Shown in pieces: positions 7,300 to 13,127 of a stretch of DNA of 13,471 nt (positions are counted from its first letter, which is position 1; each line of letters opens with the position of its first letter). The position numbers and the translations under genes were made by a program. The DNA comes from Candidatus Apopatocola equi (GTDB lineage: Bacteria > Bacillota > Clostridia > Oscillospirales > Oscillospiraceae), in assembly GCA_018065965.1 (NCBI GenBank), contig JAGHSH010000101.1:1-13471 (forward strand), read 5' to 3'. The notes under the pieces were generated by a model. That model searched no databases. It had not been told where the DNA came from and saw nothing but the letters and a program-made list of their open reading frames with translations.

Positions 7300-7842
7300 A
7301 TGAAGATCAATTTCATGGACAAGAAGATGGAGACGACAAAGGAGCTCCGGGACTATGCCGCCAAAAAGGTCAGTAAGCTCGACCGCCTGTTCCGGCAGGA
7401 ATCCGAGGGCAGCGTGGTCTTCAGCCGGGAGCGGGGCCGCTATACCGCAGAGGTCACCGTCAGCAACAGCCGGATGATCTACCGCGCCAGCGAGACCACC
7501 GGGGATCTCTTCGCCTCCGTAGACGCCTGCGTAGCCTCCATTGAGCGTCAGATCCGCAAGAACAAGGACAGGCTTTCCAAGAAGCTCAAGGCCGAGCCCA
7601 TCGTATGGAATACCGGCGTGGCCGGAGAGGGCGAGGAGGAGAGCGAGGAGATCAGCATCCTGCGCTCCAAGCACTTCACCATGGAGCCCATGACCCCCGA
7701 GGAAGCCGTGCTGCAGATGGATCTGCTGGGTCACAGCTTCTATGCCTTCCGCAACATGGAGGAGGACGGCGCCTTCGCCGTGGTCTACCGCCGGGAAAAA
7801 GGCGGCTACGGTCTCCTCTGCGACGGAAAAGCGGAGCAATGA
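7300..7842 (+). CDS. hpf: Ribosome hibernation-promoting factor, long form
   Basis: Long HPF dimerises 70S ribosomes into inactive 100S particles in stationary phase or stress. The ATG at 7300 has an AAGGAGA site about 10 nt upstream and gives 180 residues, the usual long-form length. The N-terminal S30AE/RaiA domain (about 1-95) begins MKINFMDKKMETTKELRDY and contains the basic R-Q-I-R-K-N-K-D-R-L segment that contacts 16S rRNA. After an acidic linker (G-E-G-E-E-E-S-E-E), the C-terminal dimerisation domain shows SKHFTMEPMTPEEAVLQMD-L-L-G-H-S-F-Y-A-F-R-N and V-V-Y-R-R-E-K-G-G-Y-G-L-L. No convincing terminator follows, only a purely A/T stem at about 7868-7897. A structured RNA candidate lies directly downstream. 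Confidence 0.95.
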   Translation: MKINFMDKKMETTKELRDYAAKKVSKLDRLFRQESEGSVVFSRERGRYTAEVTVSNSRMIYRASETTGDLFASVDACVASIERQIRKNKDRLSKKLKAEPIVWNTGVAGEGEEESEEISILRSKHFTMEPMTPEEAVLQMDLLGHSFYAFRNMEEDGAFAVVYRREKGGYGLLCDGKAEQ

Positions 7843-7893
7843 GCCGCTTTCGGGAGCATTATACATAAAAAAAGAAAAGAAAACCATACTTTT

Positions 7894-7922
7894 TTCTCAT
7901 TACCAACAGAATCTGATATAAT
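7894..7922 (+). promoter_or_regulatory. Predicted promoter of the downstream structured RNA
   Basis: A consensus TATAAT (7917-7922) has a TTCTCA -35-like hexamer (7894-7899) 17 nt upstream. The start site would fall at about 7928-7932, exactly where the inverted-repeat-bounded RNA structure begins. No open reading frame with a ribosome binding site follows for over 300 nt, which points to a non-coding transcript or a very long leader. Confidence 0.5.
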
Positions 7923-7926
7923 TACA

Positions 7927-8063
7927 AGTTATAAGAAACGGCCCAGCGGAGGCGGAAAAGCCCCCGTTGGGCCTCCAAATACCCGGGAAATCGGCAAATA
8001 AGCGGCAAAAAAGCCACGCACGAATGAGTAAGCCCGGAAAGGCGCGGCCGAATGACCATAACT
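7927..8063 (+). ncRNA. Structured RNA candidate, possibly raiA-motif RNA
   Basis: The segment is bounded by a 6-bp closing repeat (AGTTAT 7927-7932 with ATAACT 8058-8063). It contains a strong 10-bp hairpin with one G-U pair (GGCCCAGCGG starting near 7940 with CCGTTGGGCC ending at 7973), with an inner GGC/GCC helix. A second helix CCGGG (7983-7987) with CCCGG (8033-8037) encloses a small GGC-A6-GCC hairpin. Linkers are rich in unpaired A and GGAAA-like runs, as in large structured RNAs. There is no U-tract after the first hairpin, so it is not a terminator. raiA-motif RNAs of Firmicutes are commonly found near hpf/raiA genes, which fits the position here, but I cannot verify the motif consensus from memory. 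It could instead be a riboswitch or leader for the corrinoid-protein operon. Confidence 0.42.
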
Positions 8064-8112
8064 AAAAAGCATAATATACCGTTTTTGCGGGAAAACGGCG
8101 TTCTTCCCCCTC

Positions 8113-8141
8113 TTGACGAATGCCCCGGGTTATGGTAAATT
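8113..8141 (+). promoter_or_regulatory. Predicted promoter of the corrinoid methyltransferase operon
   Basis: TTGACG (8113-8118) and TAAATT (8136-8141), the latter preceded by an extended -10 TGG, are spaced by 17 nt. The -10 is embedded in a perfect 10-bp palindrome, GTAAATTTAC (8135-8144), a plausible operator for a dimeric regulator. Start would be about 8148, leaving a leader of about 107 nt. Confidence 0.55.
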
Positions 8142-8245
8142 TACGATGCAAACGGAAATCGGTAAAAAAGCGATTCCGAAATTGTCCTAAACGACTGCCG
8201 TCGGAGGCAACGTGCCGGCAGGCAGATCGTAAATTTTTGAGGAGG
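8137..8245 (+). promoter_or_regulatory. Leader with three-helix architecture before the corrinoid protein gene
   Basis: A perfect 11-bp inverted repeat (AAATTTACGAT 8137-8147 and ATCGTAAATTT 8226-8236) encloses two hairpins. One is CGGAAATCG/CGATTCCG (8153-8161 with 8171-8178, one bulged A); the other is CTGCCG/CGGCAG (8195-8200 with 8216-8221). The outer helix ends 2 nt before the GAGGAGG ribosome binding site (8239-8245). As RNA this is a three-way junction like that of many translational riboswitches. However, the best promoter's -10 overlaps the left arm, so the left arm is transcribed only if transcription starts further upstream. I do not recognise a known riboswitch consensus. The alternative is a DNA operator pair. 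Confidence 0.4.
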
Positions 8246-8254
8246 ATTTTCAAA

Positions 8255-8872
8255 ATGATCGAAGACATCAAGAAGCTCGTTGAAGCTGGCAAGCTGAAGA
8301 AGATCGAAGAGGCTGTCAAGGCCGCCGTTGACGGTGGTGCCAACCCCTCCGAAGTTCTGGAGTCCATGACCGCCGCTATGGATACCGTCGGCGAGAAGTT
8401 CCAGAAGAACGAGATCTACGTCCCTGAGATGCTGGTTGCTGCCAAGACCATGCAGCGCGGCGTCAACACCCTGAAGCCCTTCCTGGGCGATTCCTCTGCC
8501 GCCAAGTACGGCAAGTTCATCCTCGGCACCGTCGCCGGCGACCTGCACGACATCGGCAAGAACCTGGTCGGCATGATGATCGAGTCCGCTGGCTTCGAGG
8601 TCATCGACCTTGGCGTCGACGTCCCCGCCGAGAAGTTCGTTGAGACCATCAAGGCCAACCCCGACTGCAAGCTGGTCGGTCTGTCCGCCCTGCTGACCAC
8701 CACCATGGACAACATGGAAGCCACCGTCAAGGCCATCAAGGATGCCGGCCTGCCTGTGACCATCATGGTCGGCGGCGCCCCCATCACCCAGGCTTTCTGC
8801 GACAAGATCGGCGCCAACGCCTACACCGCCAACGCCGCTGCTGCCGCCGTCAAGGCCAAGGAGCTTGCCTAA
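8255..8872 (+). CDS. Corrinoid (cobalamin-binding) protein of a methyltransferase system
   Basis: This is a carrier protein that shuttles a methyl group on cobalt between a substrate methyltransferase and a second methyltransferase. The 205-residue protein matches the MtbC/MttC/MtmC-type family. Residues 1-80 form the helical cap domain. The B12 Rossmann-like domain carries G-D-L-H-D-I-G-K-N-L-V (95-105) with the cobalt-ligating H98, then G-L-S-A-L-L-T-T-T-M (142-151) and V-G-G-A-P-I (172-177). The ATG at 8255 has a GAGGAGG site 9 nt upstream; the frame is open further back (8120) but through the leader. It is followed by a methyltetrahydrofolate methyltransferase gene. Codon choice (AAG, GTC/GTT, GCC/GCT, TCC) is narrower than in flanking genes, suggesting high expression. 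The methyl donor cannot be told from this protein. Confidence 0.92.
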   Translation: MIEDIKKLVEAGKLKKIEEAVKAAVDGGANPSEVLESMTAAMDTVGEKFQKNEIYVPEMLVAAKTMQRGVNTLKPFLGDSSAAKYGKFILGTVAGDLHDIGKNLVGMMIESAGFEVIDLGVDVPAEKFVETIKANPDCKLVGLSALLTTTMDNMEATVKAIKDAGLPVTIMVGGAPITQAFCDKIGANAYTANAAAAAVKAKELA

Positions 8873-8880
8873 GTTTTGAA

Positions 8881-8937
8881 CCTAATGCCTGAGCTTAGGT
8901 ACTAACCTACCTAAGCTTAGGTAATTTTGCATTTTAG
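8881..8937 (+). repeat. Palindromic CCTAAGCTTAGG element between the two operon genes
   Basis: Within 57 nt the CTTAGG/CCTAAG motif occurs repeatedly. A 9-bp hairpin AGCTTAGGT/ACCTAAGCT (8892-8900 with 8909-8917, 8-nt loop) competes with a perfect 14-bp palindrome ACCTAAGCTTAGGT (8909-8922). An AT-rich stretch follows. In RNA the two forms are mutually exclusive. It may set the ratio of the two products by processing, mRNA protection or partial termination, or may be a protein-binding site. It is not a canonical terminator, because the stem is moderate and the T-run short. Confidence 0.5.
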
Positions 8938-8959
8938 GAAAATCAAGGAGAAACATTCG

Positions 8960-9793
8960 ATGATTATCATTGGCGAAAAGATCAACGGCTCCTTTCCCTC
9001 TGCCGGCAGAGCTATTGCTGCCCACGATGTCGAGGCCATCAAGCACCTCGCTAAGATCCAGTCCGACGCTCTGGCCTACATGGTCGACGAGGACGAAGAT
9101 TCCGCTTACCTTGACTGTTGCGCCTCCGTTAACGTTGGCGAGGTCGAGACCCTGAAGTGGATGATCGAGGCCATTCAGGAAGTGTCCGACGTTAAGATCT
9201 GCGTGGACTCTCCCGATCCCCGCGTGTGCCTGGAGGCTCTGCCCTTCTGCAAGACGCCCGGCCTGCTGAACTCTGTCTCCCTCGAGGGCGACAAGATCGA
9301 CGTCGTGTTCCCCGAGATTGCCAACACCGAGTGGAACGTTGTTGCCCTTCTGTCCGGTGACGACGGCATCCCCCAGAATGTTGAGAAGCGTATGGAAAAC
9401 TTCAACAAGCTGATGGACGCCACCGCCAAGTTCGGCATCAAGGACAGCCGCGTGTTCGTTGATCCCCTGGTGGAAGGCCTTGCCACCAACCAGGAGTCTT
9501 TCCTGACCTACGCTGAGGTTTGCCGTCAGATCAAGAAGGATCACCCCACCATCCACATCACCTCCGGTCTGTCCAACATCTCCTACGGCCTGCCCGTGCG
9601 TAAGATGCTGAACATGGGCTTCATGTGCCTCTCCATGCAGGCTGGCATGGACTCCGCCATTGTTGACCCCACCAACCGCGACATGATGGGCATCATCTAC
9701 GCCACTCAGGCTCTGATCGGCGAAGACGATTTCTGCATGGAGTACATCGGCGCCTCCCGCGAGAACCTGTTCGGGCCCCTTCCCAAGAACTAA
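8960..9793 (+). CDS. Methyltetrahydrofolate:corrinoid protein methyltransferase (MT2)
   Basis: This is a pterin-binding TIM-barrel enzyme moving methyl groups between a corrinoid protein and tetrahydrofolate, as in AcsE and MtgA. The 277 residues are close to family length. Recognised segments: M-I-I-I-G-E-K-I-N-G (1-10), L-D-C-C-A-S-V-N-V-G (51-60), I-C-V-D-S-P-D-P (80-87), G-L-L-N-S-V-S-L-E (101-109), F-V-D-P-L-V (166-171) and the pterin-site loop GLSNISYGLP (203-212). N206 and D168 correspond to folate-contacting residues of the family. The ATG at 8960 lies after AAGGAGAAAC; the upstream extension to 8927 lacks a ribosome binding site. It pairs with the corrinoid protein 87 nt upstream and shares its biased codon use. 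AcsE of the Wood-Ljungdahl pathway is the alternative, but no CODH/ACS genes are in view. Confidence 0.9.
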   Translation: MIIIGEKINGSFPSAGRAIAAHDVEAIKHLAKIQSDALAYMVDEDEDSAYLDCCASVNVGEVETLKWMIEAIQEVSDVKICVDSPDPRVCLEALPFCKTPGLLNSVSLEGDKIDVVFPEIANTEWNVVALLSGDDGIPQNVEKRMENFNKLMDATAKFGIKDSRVFVDPLVEGLATNQESFLTYAEVCRQIKKDHPTIHITSGLSNISYGLPVRKMLNMGFMCLSMQAGMDSAIVDPTNRDMMGIIYATQALIGEDDFCMEYIGASRENLFGPLPKN

Positions 9794-9820
9794 TAGGTCT
9801 TACGCGGAATGAAATGATCC

Positions 9821-9856
9821 AATGTTCCCCTGGCGGCTTTTGCCGCCGGGGACATT
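9821..9856 (+). terminator. Long GC-rich hairpin after the methyltransferase gene
   Basis: A 15-bp stem with two single-T bulges (9821-9837 with 9842-9856) closes on a TTTT loop, 27 nt after the stop codon. Only a weak T-run (CTTTT) follows, at some distance. It probably acts as an mRNA 3' stabiliser or a first, leaky terminator ahead of the strong one at 9891-9922. Confidence 0.6.
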
Positions 9857-9890
9857 TGGCCTTTTCTGTCCGCTGGGAAAAAGAAAACAA

Positions 9891-9927
9891 AAACACCGAA
9901 AAGCTGCCGCTTTTCGGTGTTTTTTGT
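9891..9927. terminator. Strong bidirectional terminator between convergent genes
   Basis: A perfect 14-bp stem (AAACACCGAAAAGC 9891-9904 with its complement 9909-9922) with a TGCC loop is followed by a T-rich tail on both strands. It separates the corrinoid protein/MT2 operon from the convergent URO-D-family gene. Confidence 0.9.
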
Positions 9928-9947
9928 TGTATCTGTCGGTTATTATA

Positions 9948-10970
9948 TCAGATATTGCAGTTGGTCGGCAGTCCGCCCTTTTCGAGAATGGGGTGGTCAA
10001 GAGCCCACTGTCTGCCGTAGATCTCGCACTCTTCCTTCTCGATGCGGTCGTTCTCCTTGCGGAAGCACACGCCGTTGGGGATGCCGGGGAAGAAGCGGCC
10101 CCGGGGCAGATAGGTATCCATGGCGCGGTGAACCTCGGCGCGGATCTCTTCCTCGGTGGTGTAGGGCGTGTCGATGGCGGGGCCGTCGATGCCGCCGGCG
10201 ATGGCGAGCCTGCCCTCCGTGACCTCCTGGATCTTCACGATGTTGTTCTGCGCGATGGCGCCCTGCCAGATGTCAACGCCGATCTCGACCATGTCCTCCA
10301 CGATGGGCTCGCAGATGCAGTCGGCGTGGTGCATATAGATCATACCGGCCTCATGGATGGCGTCGGCGATCTCCTTCTGCAGGGGCTTGATGAGCTCGCG
10401 CCACACCCGGGGCGGCAGGAACAGGTTCTGCTTGTTGCCCCAGTCATCATGGTAGAAGATGATGTCGGGATGCACCTCACGGCCCATCTGCCGGATGTAT
10501 TCGATCTTCCAGTCGGCGATGGCACGGAGCAGCTCGGCGGTGTATTCGGGCTCCCACATATAGTTTTCCAGCGCGGTCTGAATGCCCTGCAGGTGGTGGC
10601 TGCGCTCAAAAAGACCGCCGCCGAACATGATGCAGGTCATCTTTTCCCTGCGGTCAACGCCGTCGGAGACCTTTTTGGCGGGACCCCAGTCCAGATTCTC
10701 CAGAGAGGGGAACTTCACGGATTCCTTCCACTTGGAAATGTCCTTGATCACGGCATTTTCGGGGGTCACATGGGGATGGGAGCCGGGAGCGCCGGGCACC
10801 CAGCTGTAGGTCACGCCCCAGTTGTCCAGATATTCGCCGCCGCCCTCGGGGGGACGGCCGCCGGAGAGCATCTGCGGGTCGGGGAGGATCACAAGAGCGC
10901 TTATGATGTCGATGTAGGCATCGGGCTGCTCACGGTCGAGAATTGCCATTACGTTTTCTCTGGGGGTCAT
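9948..10970 (-). CDS. Uroporphyrinogen decarboxylase family protein, probable substrate:corrinoid methyltransferase (MT1)
   Basis: The 340-residue protein has the URO-D TIM-barrel fold signatures used by methyltransferases such as MtaA, MtbA and MtvB: an N-terminal T-P-R-E-N-V-M-A-I-L-D-R (2-13), Y-H-D-D-W-G (173-178), E-A-G-M-I-Y-M-H-H-A-D (207-217) and V-E-I-G-V-D (228-233). True HemE has an R-Q-A-G-R-Y motif near the N-terminus, which is absent, so heme synthesis is unlikely. At the position of the zinc-binding His-x-Cys of coenzyme M-type enzymes it has His215-Ala-Asp217, with Cys218 and Cys220 just after, so metal binding, if any, differs. The ATG at 10970 follows AAAGGAG with good spacing. 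It lies convergent to the corrinoid protein/MT2 pair, which suggests the missing MT1. The substrate (methoxylated aromatic, methylamine or betaine-like) is unknown. Confidence 0.8.
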   Translation of the reverse strand: MTPRENVMAILDREQPDAYIDIISALVILPDPQMLSGGRPPEGGGEYLDNWGVTYSWVPGAPGSHPHVTPENAVIKDISKWKESVKFPSLENLDWGPAKKVSDGVDRREKMTCIMFGGGLFERSHHLQGIQTALENYMWEPEYTAELLRAIADWKIEYIRQMGREVHPDIIFYHDDWGNKQNLFLPPRVWRELIKPLQKEIADAIHEAGMIYMHHADCICEPIVEDMVEIGVDIWQGAIAQNNIVKIQEVTEGRLAIAGGIDGPAIDTPYTTEEEIRAEVHRAMDTYLPRGRFFPGIPNGVCFRKENDRIEKEECEIYGRQWALDHPILEKGGLPTNCNI

Positions 10971-11055
10971 AGTGATAAGCTCCTTTCATCTGTCAGTTTC
11001 CCTGCTTACCATGTTACCGCAGCGCACCTTTGCAATAGGCTCCCGGCCTGAAAGT

Positions 11056-12972
11056 TCAGCGCTTTGTCCGGGGCTTTTTTTGTGCATTTCTGCCGCTTTG
11101 CGCCGGGGATCTGCGCCGTGCCTCCGTGCCCTTGCCCGCTGCGGGGGCTTTGGCCCTCCGGGGGGCGTCGGCGCTGTGCTCCGCATCCTTTGTGCTGCCG
11201 GGACGGACAAGGCATTCGCTGCCGTAGCCGATAAGGTCGGAGCGGCCTGCGGCGAGCAGCGCCCGGCGCACCAGCGGGGCGTTGCGGGGATTCGCATACT
11301 GGAGTAGAGCGCGCTGCATGGCCTTTTCCGTGGGACTCCGGGGCACATAGACTTCCTTCATGGTCATGGGGTCAAGGCCCGTGTAATACATACAGGTGGA
11401 GAGCGTACCCGGCGTGGGATAGAAATCCTGCACCTGCTCGGGGCGCACGCCGCCCTTCTTCAGGTAGAGCGCCAGCGCCACGGCGTCGTCCATGGTGCTG
11501 CCGGGATGGCTGCTCATCAGATAGGGCACTACGAACTGTTCCTTTTCATAGCGCTTGTTGAGGGAGCGGTATTTCTCCATAAAGCGCTCATAGACCTCCA
11601 CGGAGGGCTTGCCCATGTAGCGGAGCACGTTGTCCACGCAGTGCTCCGGAGCGACCTTCAGCTGGCCGGAAACATGATAGTGAACCAGCTCCGAGAGGAA
11701 GGGCGAGTTCTTGTCGCAGAGCACATAGTCGAAGCGCACGCCGCTGCGCACAAAGACCTTCTTCACGCCCGGCACGGCCCGAAGCTTTCGCAGCAGAGCC
11801 ACATAGTCGGAGTGGTCTGCGTCCAGATTTTTGCAGGGCGTGGGGGCGAGACAGCGCCGGTCGGGGCACATACCGCTTTTGAGCTGCTTTTTGCAGGAGG
11901 GATGACGGAAGTTGGCCGTGGGGCCGCCGATATCGGAAACGTAGCCCTTCCACAGGGGGTGATGGGTCATCTGCTCCACCTCGGAGATCACGGACTCATG
12001 ACTCCGGACGGTGATCATGCGCCCCTGGTGAAAGGCCAGGGAGCAGAAGGCGCAGCCGCCGAAGCAGCCGCGGTTATGGATCACGGAAAAGCGCACCTCG
12101 TCGATGGCGGGCACGCCCCCGGCCTCGGCGTACATGGGATGGGGCTCCCGGGTATAGGGGAGCGCCGCCACCGCGTCCAGCTCCGGCGTGCTCAGGGGCA
12201 TGGCGGGGGGATAGACCACCAGATAGCGGCTGCCGTGGGCCTGCACCAGCTTCCGGCCCCGGATGGGATCGTGCTCCCGGTATTCCGTGGCGGTGGCCTC
12301 GGCGTACTTGCGTTTGTCAGCACAGCACTCCTCGTAGGAGGGGAGCGTCAGAGCGCCCTCGGGCGCCTCGCTGCGGATCACAGCGGTGCCGGGGATGCCC
12401 GAAAGCTCCTCACCGTCGCGGAGACGGCGGGCGATCTCCTCGGTAGCGCTCTCACCCATGCCGTAGACCAGAATGTCGGCTCTGGCGTCGAAGATCACGC
12501 TGCGGCGCACCTTGTCGTCCCAGTAGTCATAGTGGGCAAAGCGGCGGAGGCTGGCCTCCATGCCGCCGATCATGATGGGCAGACCGGGAAAGGCCTCCCG
12601 CGCCCGGTTGGCATACACGGTCACGGCCCGGTCGGGGCGCAGCCCGGCCTTTTTGCCGGGGGAATAGAAGTCCTCGCTGCGGCGCTTTCTGGAGGCGGTG
12701 TAGTGCGCCACCATGCTGTCGAGGTTGCCCGCGCCGATGAAGCAGCCAAGACGGGGGCGGCCCATGGCGCTGAAGGCGGCGGAGCTGTGCCAGTCGGGCT
12801 GTGCCAGCACTGCCACCCGGTAGCCCCGATCCTCCAGCAGACGGCCGATCACCGCCGCGCCGAAGGACGGGTGATCCACATAGGCGTCACCCGTTACAAG
12901 AAGTATATCGTAGCCGTCCCAGCCCCGCTGTGCCATTTCATCGGCGGAGACGGGCAGGTAGCGTGTGTTCAT
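11056..12972 (-). CDS. YgiQ family radical SAM protein
   Basis: The 638-residue protein belongs to the YgiQ (UPF0313) radical SAM family, whose reaction is unknown. The N-terminal part (about 1-130, D-I-L-L-V-T-G-D-A-Y-V-D-H-P-S-F-G) is a B12-binding-like Rossmann region. The [4Fe-4S]/SAM motif C-x3-C-x2-C is at C303, C307 and C310 (N-R-G-C-F-G-G-C-A-F-C). Family segments G-G-M-E-A-S-L-R-R-F-A-H-Y-D-Y-W (137-152) and V-A-P-E-H-C in the C-terminal half are clear. The last roughly 50 residues are a low-complexity, strongly basic tail rich in Ala, Arg and Lys, possibly for RNA or nucleic-acid contact (inference). The ATG at 12972 has an AAGGAGG site 7 nt upstream. It stands alone, divergent from the nicotinate phosphoribosyltransferase gene. 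Confidence 0.93.
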   Translation of the reverse strand: MNTRYLPVSADEMAQRGWDGYDILLVTGDAYVDHPSFGAAVIGRLLEDRGYRVAVLAQPDWHSSAAFSAMGRPRLGCFIGAGNLDSMVAHYTASRKRRSEDFYSPGKKAGLRPDRAVTVYANRAREAFPGLPIMIGGMEASLRRFAHYDYWDDKVRRSVIFDARADILVYGMGESATEEIARRLRDGEELSGIPGTAVIRSEAPEGALTLPSYEECCADKRKYAEATATEYREHDPIRGRKLVQAHGSRYLVVYPPAMPLSTPELDAVAALPYTREPHPMYAEAGGVPAIDEVRFSVIHNRGCFGGCAFCSLAFHQGRMITVRSHESVISEVEQMTHHPLWKGYVSDIGGPTANFRHPSCKKQLKSGMCPDRRCLAPTPCKNLDADHSDYVALLRKLRAVPGVKKVFVRSGVRFDYVLCDKNSPFLSELVHYHVSGQLKVAPEHCVDNVLRYMGKPSVEVYERFMEKYRSLNKRYEKEQFVVPYLMSSHPGSTMDDAVALALYLKKGGVRPEQVQDFYPTPGTLSTCMYYTGLDPMTMKEVYVPRSPTEKAMQRALLQYANPRNAPLVRRALLAAGRSDLIGYGSECLVRPGSTKDAEHSADAPRRAKAPAAGKGTEARRRSPAQSGRNAQKKPRTKR

Positions 12973-13029
12973 GGTGTTTCCTCCTTGGGTGGAATCGGGA
13001 AAGCGGCGGGGGCAGAATCATTTCTGTAC

Positions 13030-13058
13030 AGTCTATCTCATTTTTATATTCCTGTCAA
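13030..13058 (-). promoter_or_regulatory. Predicted promoter of the YgiQ-family gene
   Basis: A consensus TTGACA (13058-13053) and TAGACT (13035-13030) on the minus strand are separated by 17 nt. The leader would be about 50 nt. Confidence 0.6.
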
Positions 13059-13064
13059 ATCCCC

Positions 13065-13093
13065 TTGCAAATCTCTCCCGCATGAGATACACT
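13065..13093 (+). promoter_or_regulatory. Predicted promoter of the nicotinate phosphoribosyltransferase gene
   Basis: TTGCAA (13065-13070) and TACACT (13088-13093) are separated by 17 nt. The -35 sits 6 nt from the -35 of the divergent promoter, so the two polymerase sites would occlude each other. The GGAGGG ribosome binding site follows at 13114-13119. Confidence 0.45.
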
Positions 13094-13127
13094 ATACGAA
13101 ATATTGAGAAAGCGGAGGGCTTCAGCC

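Noticed and set aside
7868..7897. A/T stem (AAAAAAG with CTTTTTT) as hpf terminator
   Set aside because: The stem has a single G-C pair and a long loop, too unstable to act as a rho-independent terminator on its own.
7981..8057. Resemblance to a cobalamin or c-di-GMP-I riboswitch upstream of the corrinoid protein gene
   Set aside because: Short similar strings (GGGAAATCGG, GCCACGCAC) occur, but the conserved B12-box, the ordered core of the cobalamin riboswitch and the GACGCAAAGCC core of the c-di-GMP class are not present.
8079..8098. CCGTTTT/AAAACGG hairpin as terminator of the structured RNA
   Set aside because: The stem is AT-rich with a 6-nt loop and is followed by CGTTCTTCCCC rather than a T-tract. 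It may still mark the RNA 3' end, but the sequence alone does not support it.
9948..10970. Annotation as uroporphyrinogen decarboxylase (hemE) of heme synthesis
   Set aside because: The HemE R-Q-A-G-R-Y substrate motif is missing, no other heme gene is near, and corrinoid methyltransferase partners lie alongside.
11040..11078. Terminator-like CCGG stem with a run of seven Ts on the plus strand
   Set aside because: It lies mostly inside the 3' end of the YgiQ-family gene, where the A-run encodes lysines. No plus-strand gene ends there, and on the minus strand the T-run would precede the stem.
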